From contig JAMWBK010000009.1 of assembly GCA_029953675.1 (NCBI GenBank), positions 682,001 through 746,000 on the forward strand: a stretch of 64,000 nucleotides of DNA. The letters are read 5' to 3'. The notes under the pieces are model-generated. The model worked only from the letters and a program-made list of their open reading frames with translations, did not search any database and was not told the DNA's origin. Below, one piece after another: positions 1-11,252 of this stretch. Every line of letters starts with the position of its first letter. Positions within the stretch are counted from its first letter, which is position 1. Source of the stretch: Rhodosorus marinus. Taxonomy: Eukaryota > Rhodophyta > Stylonematophyceae > Stylonematales > Stylonemataceae. Both the position numbers and the translations under genes were made by a program.

Positions 1-1468
1 TCACCTATTGTTTCCAAAAGCACACAAGGGGTTCAACAACAGGAACAAAAAGTGGGTCAACGCAAGGGTTCGGGTTGACTCTTGACTCCTCTGTGCTCAT
101 CACACGAGACACTTGAACAAAGACCAACCGGCCCCAACCGATATGAAAGAGCTGTCTATAGTGGTTGTTCCATACCTGAGACATTTTCATTACGTAGAAG
201 TCTCTCAGGATTGTAGTTTCAACAATAGAAGCAAACGCTCGAAACGCAGAGTATGGGTCCATATGCAGTGTAAACATAGCTGCTATGAAGGACATCCCTT
301 GTGCATAGCCAACCTCTGGACGAAAAAGAGCATATTTTTCAAGTAGACAGCCGAGCTCGTCTCGAGAACTGTGAGAACGGGCGAGAAATCAGAAGAGGCG
401 CTGTTCAGGAACGGATGATCTATGGGACTCCTTCTCCTGCGTAGGCTATCCTTGTTCTTTTTTTTTTCTGCCGTGGCTGGTTTCGATATGGACTCACTTT
501 AGATCTCCCTCATGAAGAAACTCGAGGTCCGTAAAAGTTCTCGGAACGTCGAGCGCTATAGAGTTTGATGCGGTGTTTATCCTTGAAACCCCATCTGTAA
601 CATCACCGTGGGAGTTCCTAAGAAGGTCGGCCTCGTTTTGCGTGACACGCTCCGTCAGAACCTTCTGAAGCTCGTCATTTAGCTGAAGGGGATTCCCCAG
701 GGATTCACTCCATACTGCTCCACGCAGCACGACAGGAACACCCATAAAGCAAAGCTCACGACGTCGTTTGCTAGATTCTCGATTTTCTTCCGTTTGCCAC
801 ATTTCCTGTAGCACTTGATCCCTTTGCAGTTGGTCCATTGCAAGTACCGCAGAGATTTCCCTCTTCGCACTGCTCTTTCGCACGCTCAACTTCCGGGAGG
901 ATGAGCCTCTCTCAAGCTTGGCCTGCACAACTTCACTGGAATCGAGCTTCCCGTTTCCTTGAGTGTTTGCGGAGTTCTTTAGCATTCGGAGCTGGCTTTT
1001 TAAACTCGCCTCAAACTGAGCATTGAGGTTGGAACAGTTACCAATAATCTCCCTGACAGGCTCGGATCGCTTCGCGATCAGAATGTCCTCCAATTTCGTC
1101 ACGCCCGCATCGTGTGGGCCTTGCTCCACGGGCTCCAACATTCTCAACGTGACGCCTAGCGTAGTTGGCGAACTATCCTACGCCAAGCATAACTCACGAC
1201 TCCCTACCAGTCCAAAGCTCCTTCTGCAATAAGCACTCAGCTGGTCCCTACGCAAACTACGCAACCCCGTTATTGTGCACTCCAGATTCGGTGTGCAGAG
1301 GGCGCCACAACGTGAAAGCTGGTCGAGATCCTTTGGCCTGGGAGTCCAGCTTGAGTGAGTCACCAGGCCCTCTGTCAAGGCATTCTCCTCTACTGCTGAG
1401 CGTGAGCTGAACTTATGGCTGTTCGGACGTGGTTTGAAGTTGGGAACCTCAGGCTCGAGGTGCTTCAA
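1..1468 (-). CDS. TBC-domain Rab GTPase-activating protein (partial, 3' end off the window)
   Basis: Three exons join in phase: upstream exon ending at 1252 (donor GTAGGG), 1155-498 (donor GTGAGT) and 368-176 (donor GTATGG). The conserved TBC segment begins with GVPVVLRGAVW and continues DVPRTF; the next exon carries EKYALFRPEVGYAQGMSF, typical of TBC1D12/14-like Rab-GAPs, whose Arg and Gln fingers stimulate GTP hydrolysis by Rab proteins in membrane traffic. The first ~110 residues of the main exon are charged and Ser-rich. The true start lies upstream of 1468, because no in-frame ATG opens the first visible exon, and the C-terminal half of the TBC domain lies beyond base 1. The TBC assignment is firm; the first exon and the exact subfamily are not. 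Confidence 0.85.
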
Positions 1469-1985
1469 GCACCTCGGTTCCGAGCTCCCAGAATTTTTTT
1501 TTTTGGTTTTAGACTCTTCGTTAATAATATTCTGAGCTACCCGTCAACGAGTCTGTCCTGGCTCTTATGCAACGAAATTCGAAATCGAATGCTTCATCGA
1601 TGTTGCAATCCAGGGAAAGCGATATAGACATCCAACGCGTTGACGTTCTCGCTCAGGGGAGTTAGTTTCTCACCCAACTACTACCTTCACACCTATTCAC
1701 TACCTGACAATCGAGTCTGGACTCAACCTGAGCGGTTTCAAATCCAGGACAAAGTCAGCTCAAACAGCGATTGTCGTCGGCAGCTCTAGAAAGGCGCTGG
1801 CCATATCGTCGGGTAAGCCGTGCAAAAAGTCAGTATGGTTCTCATAGATACACCCAGACAAACCACCAGGCAGTGCCCGGTCGAAGATCTGCCAACATCA
1901 ACCCCCCTCACCACATATCGCCATGCGATACGACGCAGTGCGCGTCCCTAACCCATCTGGAGGGGGAAGGCCCCGCGCCCGTGCC
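1469..1985. other. Intergenic: TBC 5' flank and DDX6 3' flank
   Basis: No coding sequence recognised. It should hold the first exon and promoter of the TBC gene and the 3' UTR of the helicase. Bases 1660-1740 of the plus strand are rich in C and A, so the TBC sense strand is G/T-rich there, matching the pattern upstream of the other genes. Confidence 0.5.
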
Positions 1986-3662
1986 TTACACGCAGTAGAG
2001 ATCGTCGTCAACATTTGGCGGGACAGGAGAAATTTCCGTGCCCAGCTCCTGCTCGATTTTGTAGAGGTTGAACCGGTCATCATATGTAATCATTGATATG
2101 GCAATTCCCTTATGGCCAAACCGTCCGGATCTACCAACCCTGTGAAGATACGTCTCGCTGCTCTTCGGAAAGTCGAAATTAATCACAACGTTCACCGCTT
2201 GTATGTCAATGCCTCGAGTAAAGAGATCGGACGAAACCAAATTGCGGCATGCACCCGACCGGAAATCATGGAATACTCTATTGCGGTGGTGCTGGGGCAT
2301 CTTCGCATGGATGTAGAAACACGAGTACCCCAGTTCAGTGATCTTTCGTGCAAGCAGCTCCACTCGGTTCACAGAGTTGCAGAAGATTATAGCTTGATTA
2401 ATTCGCAGCTTAGATAGCAAAGTGTTCAAGCAATGAACCTTCTTTGACTCCTCGACAAATGCGTAGAACTGTGTGATACCTCGGAGTGGTAGCTCCTCCA
2501 TCAGATTGATTTCATACGGCTTTCTCTGATACCTGTCCCTAAAGCCCTTGACCGCGACAGGGAACGTCGCTGAGAATAAGTTGATCTGTCGATCACTGGG
2601 TATGAATTGGGTCAACAACTGTTCGATAACTGGCGTAAACTCAGCGGAAAGAAGCTTGTCCGCTTCGTCCATAACCAATATTCTGCAGTTATTGAGCTTG
2701 CACACTCCTTTTTCGGCCAAGTCCAACACTCTTCCAGGCGTTGCTACCAAAATATGCACTGGTTGATACAGTCGCATGATATCATCCTTCAGGTTTGTTC
2801 CGCCTGTTGATACCATGACCTCCAGTCCCTCCATATACTTGCCAAGCTTCTTCGTTACTTGCGCCGTTTGCAGAGCTAGTTCTCGAGTGGGAACCAACAC
2901 AATCGCCTGAATCACATTCTTATGCTCATCGACTCTTTCCAAGAGCGGAATCAGAAACGCACCAGTCTTGCCAGTACCGTTTTTGGCTCGTGCTAAAACG
3001 TCCCTTCCAGCCAGAGACACGGGGATCGCTTCCTCTTGCACTGGTGAAGGTTTCTCAAATCCCATAGTGAAAATTCCCATCAGCAGTTCCCTACGGAGGT
3101 AATAGTCCTCAAAGTCGCTCCCTTTTGTTTTTGTGACATCCTCGGTCTTAACTCGCTCATCAAGTTTAGGAGCCTCCACTAGAGTCTTCCAATCCTCCGC
3201 GGCTGCAATTTCTTCGGCTGTTGGACGTCGAGGCGCCGGCGGTCCGGTAGGCGTCGGCGTATGGCTTTCAATTCTTCTGTTGGTCTGCATGCGCGGCTGC
3301 ATCATCATCTGATCCCGCGGTATGCTCTTCTTCTGCTGAAATTGCGGTGGGGGCACTGGCCCTGTTTTCTGTTGGGTCCTTTGCTGCTGCTGGTGCTGTT
3401 GTTGTTGTTGTTGTTGTTGTTGCATTTGATGACCCCTCGACGCTCTTTGGGCGTAGGTTATACCTCCTTGGTTAGAAACATTTGGTGCGGGGCTCCTCGG
3501 ATACTGTCTCTGCTGACCTGCAGGTGGAGCTTGTGATACTTGCGGAGCCTGCGGTGCTGGTGATACTTGTGGAGGCGGCGGTGAAGACTGTGGTGCCTTC
3601 GGGGCCGCATGCGTCTGCACGACGCTGTTGTAGCTACGACGAGGCTGTGGCTGTCCGTTCAT
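1986..3662 (-). CDS. DHH1: DEAD-box ATP-dependent RNA helicase, DDX6/Dhh1 family
   Basis: Uninterrupted 558-codon frame starting at ATG 3662. Residues 1-150 are low complexity (Pro, Gln runs including about nine consecutive Gln), like the unstructured arms of DDX6 orthologues. The core then shows all helicase motifs in order: Q motif [14 protein letters not shown], motif I AKNGTGKT, Ia [31 protein letters not shown] and [24 protein letters not shown] is diagnostic for the DDX6/Dhh1/CGH-1 group, which represses translation and promotes decapping in P-bodies. It is the only clearly intronless long gene in the window. The 5' flank (3663-4100) is strongly C/A-rich on the plus strand, i.e. G/T-rich in the gene's sense. 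Confidence 0.98.
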   Translation of the reverse strand: MNGQPQPRRSYNSVVQTHAAPKAPQSSPPPPQVSPAPQAPQVSQAPPAGQQRQYPRSPAPNVSNQGGITYAQRASRGHQMQQQQQQQQQHQQQQRTQQKTGPVPPPQFQQKKSIPRDQMMMQPRMQTNRRIESHTPTPTGPPAPRRPTAEEIAAAEDWKTLVEAPKLDERVKTEDVTKTKGSDFEDYYLRRELLMGIFTMGFEKPSPVQEEAIPVSLAGRDVLARAKNGTGKTGAFLIPLLERVDEHKNVIQAIVLVPTRELALQTAQVTKKLGKYMEGLEVMVSTGGTNLKDDIMRLYQPVHILVATPGRVLDLAEKGVCKLNNCRILVMDEADKLLSAEFTPVIEQLLTQFIPSDRQINLFSATFPVAVKGFRDRYQRKPYEINLMEELPLRGITQFYAFVEESKKVHCLNTLLSKLRINQAIIFCNSVNRVELLARKITELGYSCFYIHAKMPQHHRNRVFHDFRSGACRNLVSSDLFTRGIDIQAVNVVINFDFPKSSETYLHRVGRSGRFGHKGIAISMITYDDRFNLYKIEQELGTEISPVPPNVDDDLYCV

Positions 3663-4969
3663 GTTTAACTTGTCATAAGATGGATGGACCCCAACCAGAA
3701 TATTAAAGGGTTACCTTCCACCCAAAAAACCACACACCACGCTTCCAATCCAACACCAAAGCTTGAAAAGCGCGCTCCAAAACCAAAATAAAAAAAGCCT
3801 CTTTGCCTTAAACCTACTACGTCCCCCACTCCAAACCAACCCTACTGAACCCCCTCTTCACTTCACGACCATAGACGGTTCGCTTGCGTTTTCCCGCTCA
3901 ACGCTCAAAACAAAAAAAAACCAAAAGAAACAAAAAAAGCCTCTTTACAAAGCTTTTCCAAATCCACTCCTTAGCCGTCCTTCAACACTTTAAATCTCCC
4001 TTCCCAATCCCTCTCTAGCCTCCAAAATACTCCTTTCAAACCCTGCTAACATTCCCTCATCCCTCTTCCTCCCCCGTCCCCATCCCCCCCTCCAAGCCCA
4101 ACCCCCCCAAAACTCCTCCCCACCTCTCTAGATCATAACGACTATCAAGAACGCATCAACAAGCACCCACACCCAAACCTCCCAAAATTTCCAAATCAAT
4201 AATCTAACTATCCTAAAATATAAGATTTCTTCCCCATACGAAATCTTTTCATTAAACTAGCATATTATTTTATATTTTATGCATATTCTTCCTTAAGTGG
4301 GCATAAATAGAAACAGAGCAATCCCCAAACCCTAAAACACGTGCCACCCCATTATTCCCCGTCTCTCGGCGCCTGTTCCCGCACAATCTCCTTAGCTGGG
4401 GTTATTTCCACTCTTGTGCGTGGAACATTCCGCACCTTACCCCCCTTACCATAGCGTTCAAAAAAATCTAATATTCCGTTTTGGAGTTTTCTTAATCTCA
4501 TGAATATGCTCGCGTATAGCTTCTCCATTAACCCCCTTCCTGCCTTGACCCAATTACCCCCCCGCCAATATCTGCAAATCGATCTGAAAGGATACCCCTT
4601 ACCCCCCTCCCTCGCCAATTTCTTATAATGTTTCTGCTGCAATAGGTGACGTTAGGGGTGAGGTAAGATTCAATGTTCTTCAATATAAACTGAAAAGTAT
4701 TTAGTTTCAAGGCTCCTGGAATGGTCTGAGGCCCTTCCCCCCCCCCTCCCCTCCCCCCATATTCTGTTCAGGAATTTGCAAAAGACCCCTTGAGGCTATC
4801 TTTCAATTCCACTTTTTTGCTTAAATCTTGTTTGGAATTGGAATGGACAGAATCTTACTGAAAAGCTGGGGCACAGGGATGCTGCTAAAAACTGGAAACC
4901 GACTTTGAAAAAGAACTTCACTGGTAAATCAAGGATTTTTTTGACAGGATGTGGCAATTTCGAGGATAT
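3663..4969. promoter_or_regulatory. DDX6 5' flank, strand-asymmetric, no gene seen
   Basis: Bases 3663-4140 are dominated by C and A with oligo-A and oligo-C runs, then the sequence becomes AT-rich (4190-4310), then mixed with C runs (about 4560-4755). I see no protein match. The first few hundred bases are the likely promoter and 5' UTR of the helicase; the rest is probably old transposon-flank DNA next to the copia element. Confidence 0.45.
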
Positions 4970-5185
4970 AGCACAGTTTACCCCTTTCCTTAGTCTACTC
5001 CTATCCAACTACCATTGTCAGTAATTATACCATTCTTTGACCCGGCCTGGGACGCCGCCGTCATTCTGGCTTCCTTTACCGTCTATCCCATAAAATAGAA
5101 TGTAATTACTCTATCTAGTGCACTATCTAGAGAGGGGGCCGGGGGGGGGGGGGGGGGAGGGGGTTTGACAAGCAAATCGCCAACA
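4970..5185 (-). repeat. 3' LTR of the copia element (degenerate)
   Basis: Matches 8220-8445 through shared blocks such as ATCCAACTACCAT, AATTATACCATTCT, GACCCGGCC, TTACCGTCTATCCCATAAA and TAGAATGTAATTACTCTA, ending in a long G run on the plus strand. In the element's sense it starts TGTTGG after a purine tract. The exact 3' terminus is not clear because of divergence. Confidence 0.7.
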
Positions 5186-5689
5186 CTCCCGCTTGGGAGC
5201 TAATCTAATCCTCAATAAGCCCCAGTTGCGGGAGCAGCCCTAGAAATGCTTTCTCAACCAAAGGCTTTGTGGAAGTGTCCGCTAACATTCTCCAGTCGGT
5301 ATGTACCGCAAGTCCACACCCCGGTTAGTACTTCACGCTGATTTGTCGCGACATTTTGATATCTTCTCCTGTCGCCCATTTAACGAAGGAGCTATTATCA
5401 GAGTGTCGGCTTCCATATCGGGCAACCTAGCCCCTCCAGGAACTCCTCCAGGCCAGCGCTGCAGCATCACCATGTCGCCTAGAGTCTGATACTCCGCCTC
5501 CGTAATTGATTGTGTTACCGACCGTTGTTTCTCCTACTTCGCAACAACCGTCACATTGTCCAACTTCGCAACGATCCCCGTTGTGCTCTTCCAGTGAGTA
5601 TCTGATGCCGAATCGGAGTCCGAATACCCCGTGTTCTAGTACTTCAACAGACACGATTTATATATTCAGAGCCTATCTACCCTGCAGTG

Positions 5690-5800
5690 CGGAAAGGGAG
5701 ATGCTGATGACGCGCGTCCTACAAATAATGCAGCATTCAAACGCCAGAGAGTTAGAGACAGCTCCGTGAGGGGGCTCAAGACGGCCCCGGAGTGCCATGG
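5690..5800 (-). mobile_element. LINE 3' fragment nested in copia
   Basis: A short minus-strand piece encodes the end of the LINE protein (LTELSLTLWRLNAALFV) and interrupts the copia RNase H region. It matches the 3' coding end of the long LINE copies at 26.5-42.7 kb but is diverged. Confidence 0.65.
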
Positions 5801-6702
5801 CGAAAAACATGACGAAGCCAGCGAGTTGCAACACATGAGCTTCCCGTCATGGGTTGTTCCTCCCAGTTTCAAACCGAAGCACCTCGTCCCTGCAAGGTAC
5901 CAAAGCACTGACTTCGCCCAATTGCAGTGAGTTGCCTTATTGTCGTGCATGTGCCTAGCACATTGAATTACCCCGTACCCTATAACTGGTCTGCTTCTCA
6001 AATACACAAGAGACCACTCCAGGGCTTGAAGCAGCTCGTCCTTTTCGCCGTCCTCCTGTTGCGTTTCATTCCTCTGTTTCCTACCCGTCGTAGTTCTTAT
6101 CCCAGGGAGATCCCTTATCTGACCCATATCAGACACCTCATATTTCGCTTTGATTTCTGCATTTGTCCTCATTACCCCCTCCCTGGGACCAGTGGTTATC
6201 GTGTTATCATGTTCTTCCTGCCTGCTTAATCTAATCCCTCTTCCAGCCTGTAAGCTTCGGATTCTCGCCCCAGTCGCAATGTTCCCCTCTCCCGTAACGA
6301 CCCTGGTTCCTCAGCAAATGCTGCCCTCCTTTCTTCTGAATATGGGCATCCAGCGCTTCCTCTACTGTAGATGGTTCCTCCGCCTTGTACAGCTTGTCTC
6401 CCCTCTTCATCGCAATACTTTTGTTCATCGACTCGACGTGGCCCGCTCCTCTGGCCATTCCAAGACATGGACGGAAAGCAAAGGTTTAAATGTAACCCGC
6501 ATTGTCTGGACTCATCGCGTTTATGGTCTCATCGCCATGTGTGCCGTAGCGTCCGCAGTTGTGAGCCTATCTCGGCATGTGGAGTGGCAATGTTTGTTGT
6601 GGACAACAAACACACAAAGAGGATAGTGCTCAACACGTGCGGGAAGCAAGAACATGGAGCAAATATATGCTTTCAAAGGTAAGCTCCTACAGCTGCGCTA
6701 TC

Positions 6703-7572
6703 GGACTAGACATCGGTCCGCGCGAAGTCTAAGACATTTCATCATCATCCGTTCAGAGCCGAACTACTCTGATAAGCGAGAAACAAGACGCTGACGACGC
6801 GCGCCCAACCATAAAGCAGCGTTGGAACGCCAGAGGGTCAAGGACAGCGCCGCGAGGAGGCTATCAAGACGCCTGGGTTGTTCCGAAATAGCCCACGAAG
6901 CCAACGAGAACCTACACTATCAACTAAACCAAAGCACTCGATGATGAGTGGAGCAAACCGATAGGACAATGCCGAATCTCGAAGCGTAGAGTCTAACATA
7001 GCCGCAGCGTACTGGGATTCCTTGAGTTGCCGCATTGACCGAGCTGCAGCGCCTCGGCATCGAGCAGACGCTGGCAGGTATCTGGTAGCCTGAGGACAAG
7101 GGATAGAAAGGTCGTTGTACTCACTCCGTCGAGCACTCAGAATCAGCGACCACTAGGTCCGCCACCCGTTGCACCACTGGGGCGTCAACTTCATCAGCAA
7201 CTGCCGTTGCCAATGGCAGGGTGACCTCATACTCCACCTCCCGGTCCGAGCCCAGCACCTGAGAACCAAGATAGCGGAACAGCAAGCTATTGAGCCGCGT
7301 TTGGCGTCGAGTCCGGGCCCCTTGGACTTGCGGACAAGATGCCAACAAGTGCCCACCAAAATCACCGCAAGGTACTGAGCCGCCGCACAGGTTACATCTC
7401 GAATGCCTGCCCGCAGTCCATGGGGGCTGTGGCAAGCCTAGGTACATGCGCAAGCTCGTACGCAGCTCGAATTCTGTCACCACCAACCGCGGGTAGGCAG
7501 GAATGACCGTAAAGAAGCGCGGTCAGGGTCGCATTACCATGTCTTAGACTTCGCGCGGACCGACGTCTAGGT
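6703..7572. repeat. About 34-bp inverted repeat pair flanking the nested LINE fragment
   Basis: Left copy 6703-6737 and right copy 7539-7572 are reverse complements with 25 identical bases next to the insert (core CGGTCCGCGCGAAGTCTAAG) and three or so mismatches further out. They abut the two ends of the LINE fragment. Either the LINE inserted at the centre of a pre-existing palindrome, or these are terminal inverted repeats of an element that captured LINE DNA. Confidence 0.75.
6738..7538 (-). mobile_element. LINE 3' fragment (diverged subfamily) nested in copia
   Basis: Minus-strand sequence encodes the C-terminal part of the LINE protein: VTEFELRTSLRMYLGLPQPP, the CNLCGG...H...C knuckle, DREVEYEV and RVADLVV, followed (different frame) by LKESQYAAAMLDSTLRDSA and SRWLRGLFRN. 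It differs at many sites from the main family and resembles the fragment at 24366-24640. It ends with the family's 3' signature (GAACGGATGATGATG in sense) and is bracketed by the inverted repeats at 6703-6737 and 7539-7572. Confidence 0.75.
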
Positions 7573-8219
7573 CTAAACCCGTTCCTTCGGTGATTGATAT
7601 GTTATCGTTCTCGTGCCTCCAAGATCGTACGATTCATGAAACTTAGTAGTCGAAGGGACGAATACTCGGTACGTTCCATTCGCCTAACGTAACCCTTTGC
7701 AAGGCCGCCTCTGCTCCAAGCGCGCCCATTTTCTCCCACGCAGGGCGCGTACCTGTCATCACCTCGTGCGGGGCTTTCCAGTCTCGGAACTTCTTGGGGC
7801 TGTTGTTCAGCGCCCTCTGACCTGGTGGCAATGCCACTGGCCAAAAAACAGTGCCGAAGTCCGCTATCCACGAGTGTCGTCCTCAGTCTCGAGATGATTG
7901 TGGCGATGGCTCCTTGTAGGTGAGGCTCTCTGCCTCAAGCTTGAGCCTGGCTCTTCCAAAGCCCCCCAAAGCTCGAAGTAGTCCAGATACGTCTCTACCA
8001 TTACCTTCCGATGCTCATAGCGAGATACCCCTTCTCCTTACCCGAAAAGATCGGGGATGGATGAACAGCCCTCATGTCCACAGCCAACTATCCTCAGGTT
8101 CGACCTCTCCCTCGCGGAACTCCGTGTCCCTACCATCATTAACCCCACCCAACAAGATCCGCTAACAAATGAGCTAAAAACAAATAGATCACATATCTTC
8201 TATGGGCGCGTTACGTTAG

Positions 8220-8445
8220 TCTGCGGTTACCCCTTACATTTCTTTACTGCTATCCATGCTATCCAACTACCATGCTCAGCCTAATTATACCATTCTCTGA
8301 CCCGGCCTTGAAAGACGGTGTCGTCCTGTCTTCCCTTACCGTCTATCCCATAAAGTAGAATGTAATTACTCTACAGATTACCCTATCTAGTGAAGGGGCG
8401 GGGGGCGGGGGGGGGGTGGGGATCCTGCAAAACAAATGGCAGAAG
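8220..8445 (-). repeat. 5' LTR of the copia element (degenerate)
   Basis: Partner of the 4970-5185 repeat in the same orientation, with many substitutions and small indels, and carrying its own G-rich tract at 8397-8420. The divergence indicates an old insertion. No clear primer-binding site could be assigned downstream of it. Confidence 0.7.
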
Positions 8446-8547
8446 ATACAGTTGTGCAGACCTTGCAAGTCGTTGATAACTGAATGGGCTTTAGTTGACG
8501 AGGTCATGGATCGTTGCTTCTACTGGTAGAACCTGAGTTTAGGAGCG

Positions 8548-10262
8548 ATGGGTTCCGACTTTCTGATAAAACGGACCACGCGTAAGGAGGAAATTCAGCG
8601 GCGGAGGAAGATCGGTATTCTGATCGGGGCTGCCGGAACTTTCGCCTTGCTGACTGTGATATTTATCGTCCGCTCCGCACGAGGACGGGGTAAGTGTTCG
8701 TTGCAGGCTTTTGAATTATCTGCTGTATGCAGGGTCAGCTTTTTTTGCTGATGAAGCGCTTTTCGTCGGACAGCGTCTGTCGATCTCGAAAAAGCACGAA
8801 AGGAAGCGACGATAGCCTTAGACTCCGTCCACAAGGCGGAGGATGAAATTGCACAACTGAAAAAAGAATTGAAGGCGGCTAACGATGCGGCAAAGAAAGC
8901 TGCTCAACTGTCGTCGGCTGAAACGGCGAAGTATAAAAGACTAGCAGACGAAGCTGCTCAGCAGGTCGAGAACTCGCCAAACTGCTCAACATGGGTTAGA
9001 CCAGGCAAGGGTATGTTGACGTGACGACCTTACCTTCTTCATGGCTCGGAAAATCCGGTCCGCCATACCCGGTTGCAGATGCTTATACGTACATCATACG
9101 CTCTGCAACGCACAGGACAAAAGATTGCGATCACGACCGCGTACGACGGAGATAAGTACAACGTGATGGGGATGCTTGCTTCGGACACGAAGGCGAAATA
9201 CGCTGCCTTTCACAATTATGCGCACTTCCTGGACAATGACCTTCTCGAGTACGATGTTCTTGAACAAAGAGTTTTCATTGACGGAGTTGTTCACCATCTA
9301 GTCTCCCTTTTCCGGCAACAAACTGTATCATCTAGGGACAACATGTCATTCCAGCAAAAGTCAGGTTCTAGGATCGCGGTGTTCCGTCGGCATTGGAATG
9401 ACTACGATTGGCTTCTTTGGACGGATGCGGACGTTTTACTAACGAATCCAGAGATCAGGCTCGAGGACATTGTCGAAGAGCATGCTCCGGAAGGCTCAGG
9501 TGCGCTTATGATCTGTAGCAGGCAGAGAAATTGTTGCACGTTTCTCTTACTGACCGTCTGGGCTCTTTCAGGCATCCATGCGCTGATGTCCAAGGATTGG
9601 GGGGGGAGGCAGGTAAACCCGGGAGTATCTCTGATACGAACGTCACCTGAAGGAAAGCAATTCTTAGACCGCTGGGAGGCGGAAATTCAGACCGCTCGAC
9701 ACAACGACGATTTGCTCGCTATCAAGGAAGGCATGGAGAGGAATAAGGATCCAGTAAGTCGCGAATCTCCACCACTTTGGGGATGATAGTGAAGCAGCTA
9801 AGGGCAGTACTAAACTGTTTGATCACGACCACGTCCATCGCAGGAATTGAAGTATCTCAAGTTCGTTCCACAGCATGTCCTGAATTCGTACCCCGCGGAC
9901 GGCTTGAAGTACGAGGCCTACAACTCAACTACTGTTGAACATAACCAATCGCACGAGTTCTGGGAACCTGGTCACCTTTTCGTACATGTCGTCAACTGTT
10001 TGCGGCAGGTAGGAAAGTTCACGAAGGGCATACCGCTTTCGCCTACTTGTCCTGACGTTTTTTGTATTTTCCTCGCTCGATGCATTAGAGCCCACACTTA
10101 TTGGATTCCCAGTGCTGTGACGGTATCGCAGCGAGGTACTGGTATGAGTTCAATTCTAGGCTGCAGAAAATGTTGAACAAGCAGGACGATGAGAAGGACA
10201 AGGTAAAAGACTACAGCAGTGACTGGACAGCGAACTTCAAGGAGTTCTTATGTATTCGCTAA
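8548..10262 (+). CDS. GT34-like Golgi glycosyltransferase
   Basis: Six exons join in phase: 8548-8689, 8774-8994, 9079-9499, 9572-9753, 9844-10008 and 10113-10262 (426 aa). The product is a type II membrane protein: a basic N-terminus, one hydrophobic segment (residues ~24-42), a long Lys/Ala/Glu-rich coiled-coil stem encoded by exon 2, then the catalytic domain. WNDYDWLLWTDADVLLTNP carries the metal-binding D-x-D of galactosyl/xylosyl/mannosyltransferases of the GMA12/MNN10/XXT type, and VNPGVSLIRTSPEG is the matching downstream motif. Such enzymes add sugars to N-glycans or cell-wall polysaccharide in the Golgi. Substrate cannot be read from sequence. The exon 2 donor (GTTAGA) is the least certain junction. 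Confidence 0.82.
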
Positions 10263-11252
10263 AGTAGCAATGCAGCTTGTGGGAGAGCGTTTCGTGAGAG
10301 GTGGAAGGGTAAAACGGTAAAACGGTAAAACGACCGGTGATATCCGTATTTCTCTGTACTCTTTAGTGGCGTTTTTTTTGTTCAGCCGAGTCTAAGCTCA
10401 GCACCAGTTTGCGGCCCACGAACTCGCTTACCGGTTTTGGATTACGCCTGAGCAATGGTCTAAACGCAGCTCCGGCTGATACTCGCGCGGCAGTCACAAG
10501 CGCTCGCCGGGCCATGTTTCTATGTTCGATACTAGAAGATCGACTTTATCGATATCAGAGGAGCGTCGTCAGCCGATTCAAGTAGTTTAGGCGGAGCCGA
10601 ACTACCCTGGGGAGAGTGCGAAACTAGCAAATTAACCCAGGAAAACGCAATCCGCAAACCGCGAGCGTCCAGGAACGATGCAGTATCGCTCGACTGAGTT
10701 GTGTCCCACGGCTGCTGTGTTTCCAGGAGCTTATCAACTCTTACGCTTCCTGCTGCTCCTTCCAGGACCATGCATCGCTTATTGCTTTGGGAGTGGATAC
10801 GCTCCTCAGGATACATAGGCTCTGTATAAACGAATCATGAGCAGAAAGCTCGATATACTCCCTTCCTCCAGGAAGGGTCCTCACAACGTCAAGAGTACGC
10901 ATACTATTTGCTAGTTAACAATCCTCTGAGTACTAGCGGACAACGAAGATCTCAGGTGTTAGTACACTCAAAAAACATTGTACTATTTTGATGAACTTCA
11001 TCAATTGTGTACTAACGGACGCCGTCGGTCGAACTGAATCCCATAGATTCTTAGAGAGGAGGAAGATGAAGCACTCATTTGCTTTGTCTGTATAGCTGGG
11101 GTTGGAGCCAGAAGTCGTTTGCTAGCAAGATTTTGGAGAAGGACTGTAGCGGATTTTAGGCTTGTCTGTGTTTTCTTTGCTGGATTCTTCTTCCTGTTTC
11201 CTTAGGGTTAGTCTACTTCGTTTGCTTCTTTGTGTCTGAGCTTTTTCGAGGT
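10263..11252. other. Intergenic between GT34-like gene and RPF2
   Basis: No gene recognised. A short tandem repeat of the unit GGTAAAAC (about three copies) lies near 10308-10332. Bases 11090-11250 are G/T-rich on the plus strand and are the probable promoter/5' UTR of RPF2. Confidence 0.5.

Larger units (their letters stand above)
5190..7880 (-). pseudogene. copia pol remnants (integrase, reverse transcriptase, RNase H)
   Basis: In sense order: an integrase C-terminal piece near 7840-7645 (KAPHEVMTGTRPAWEKMG); a pre-RT piece near 6430-6240 containing EEPSTVEEALDAH; the RT/RNase H connection at 6172-5810 with AKYEVSDMGQIRDLPGI and WAKSVLWYLAGTRCFGLKL, a classic copia block; RNase H end near 5510-5420 (QSITEAEYQTLGDMVML, in another frame); and a C-terminal LADTSTKPLVEKAFLG stretch near 5280-5250. 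Stops and frame changes separate the pieces, so no functional protein is possible. Confidence 0.8.
4970..8445 (-). mobile_element. Decayed Ty1/copia LTR retrotransposon
   Basis: Two diverged direct repeats (about 4970-5185 and 8220-8445) flank remnants of a minus-strand copia polyprotein in the canonical order integrase, reverse transcriptase, RNase H. The polypurine-like AAGCGGGAG lies directly before TGTTGG at 5185, the expected start of the 3' LTR. The internal region is only about 3 kb, shorter than a full copia element, and is interrupted by two LINE fragments (6738-7538 and 5690-5800). Every reading frame is broken, so it is non-autonomous and old. It sits between the DDX6 promoter and the GT34-like gene, ending about 100 bp before the latter's start. 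Confidence 0.8.

Noticed and set aside
10532-10816. 94-codon minus-strand frame between GT34-like gene and RPF2
   Set aside because: No motif, no splice support and no G/T-rich upstream signature.
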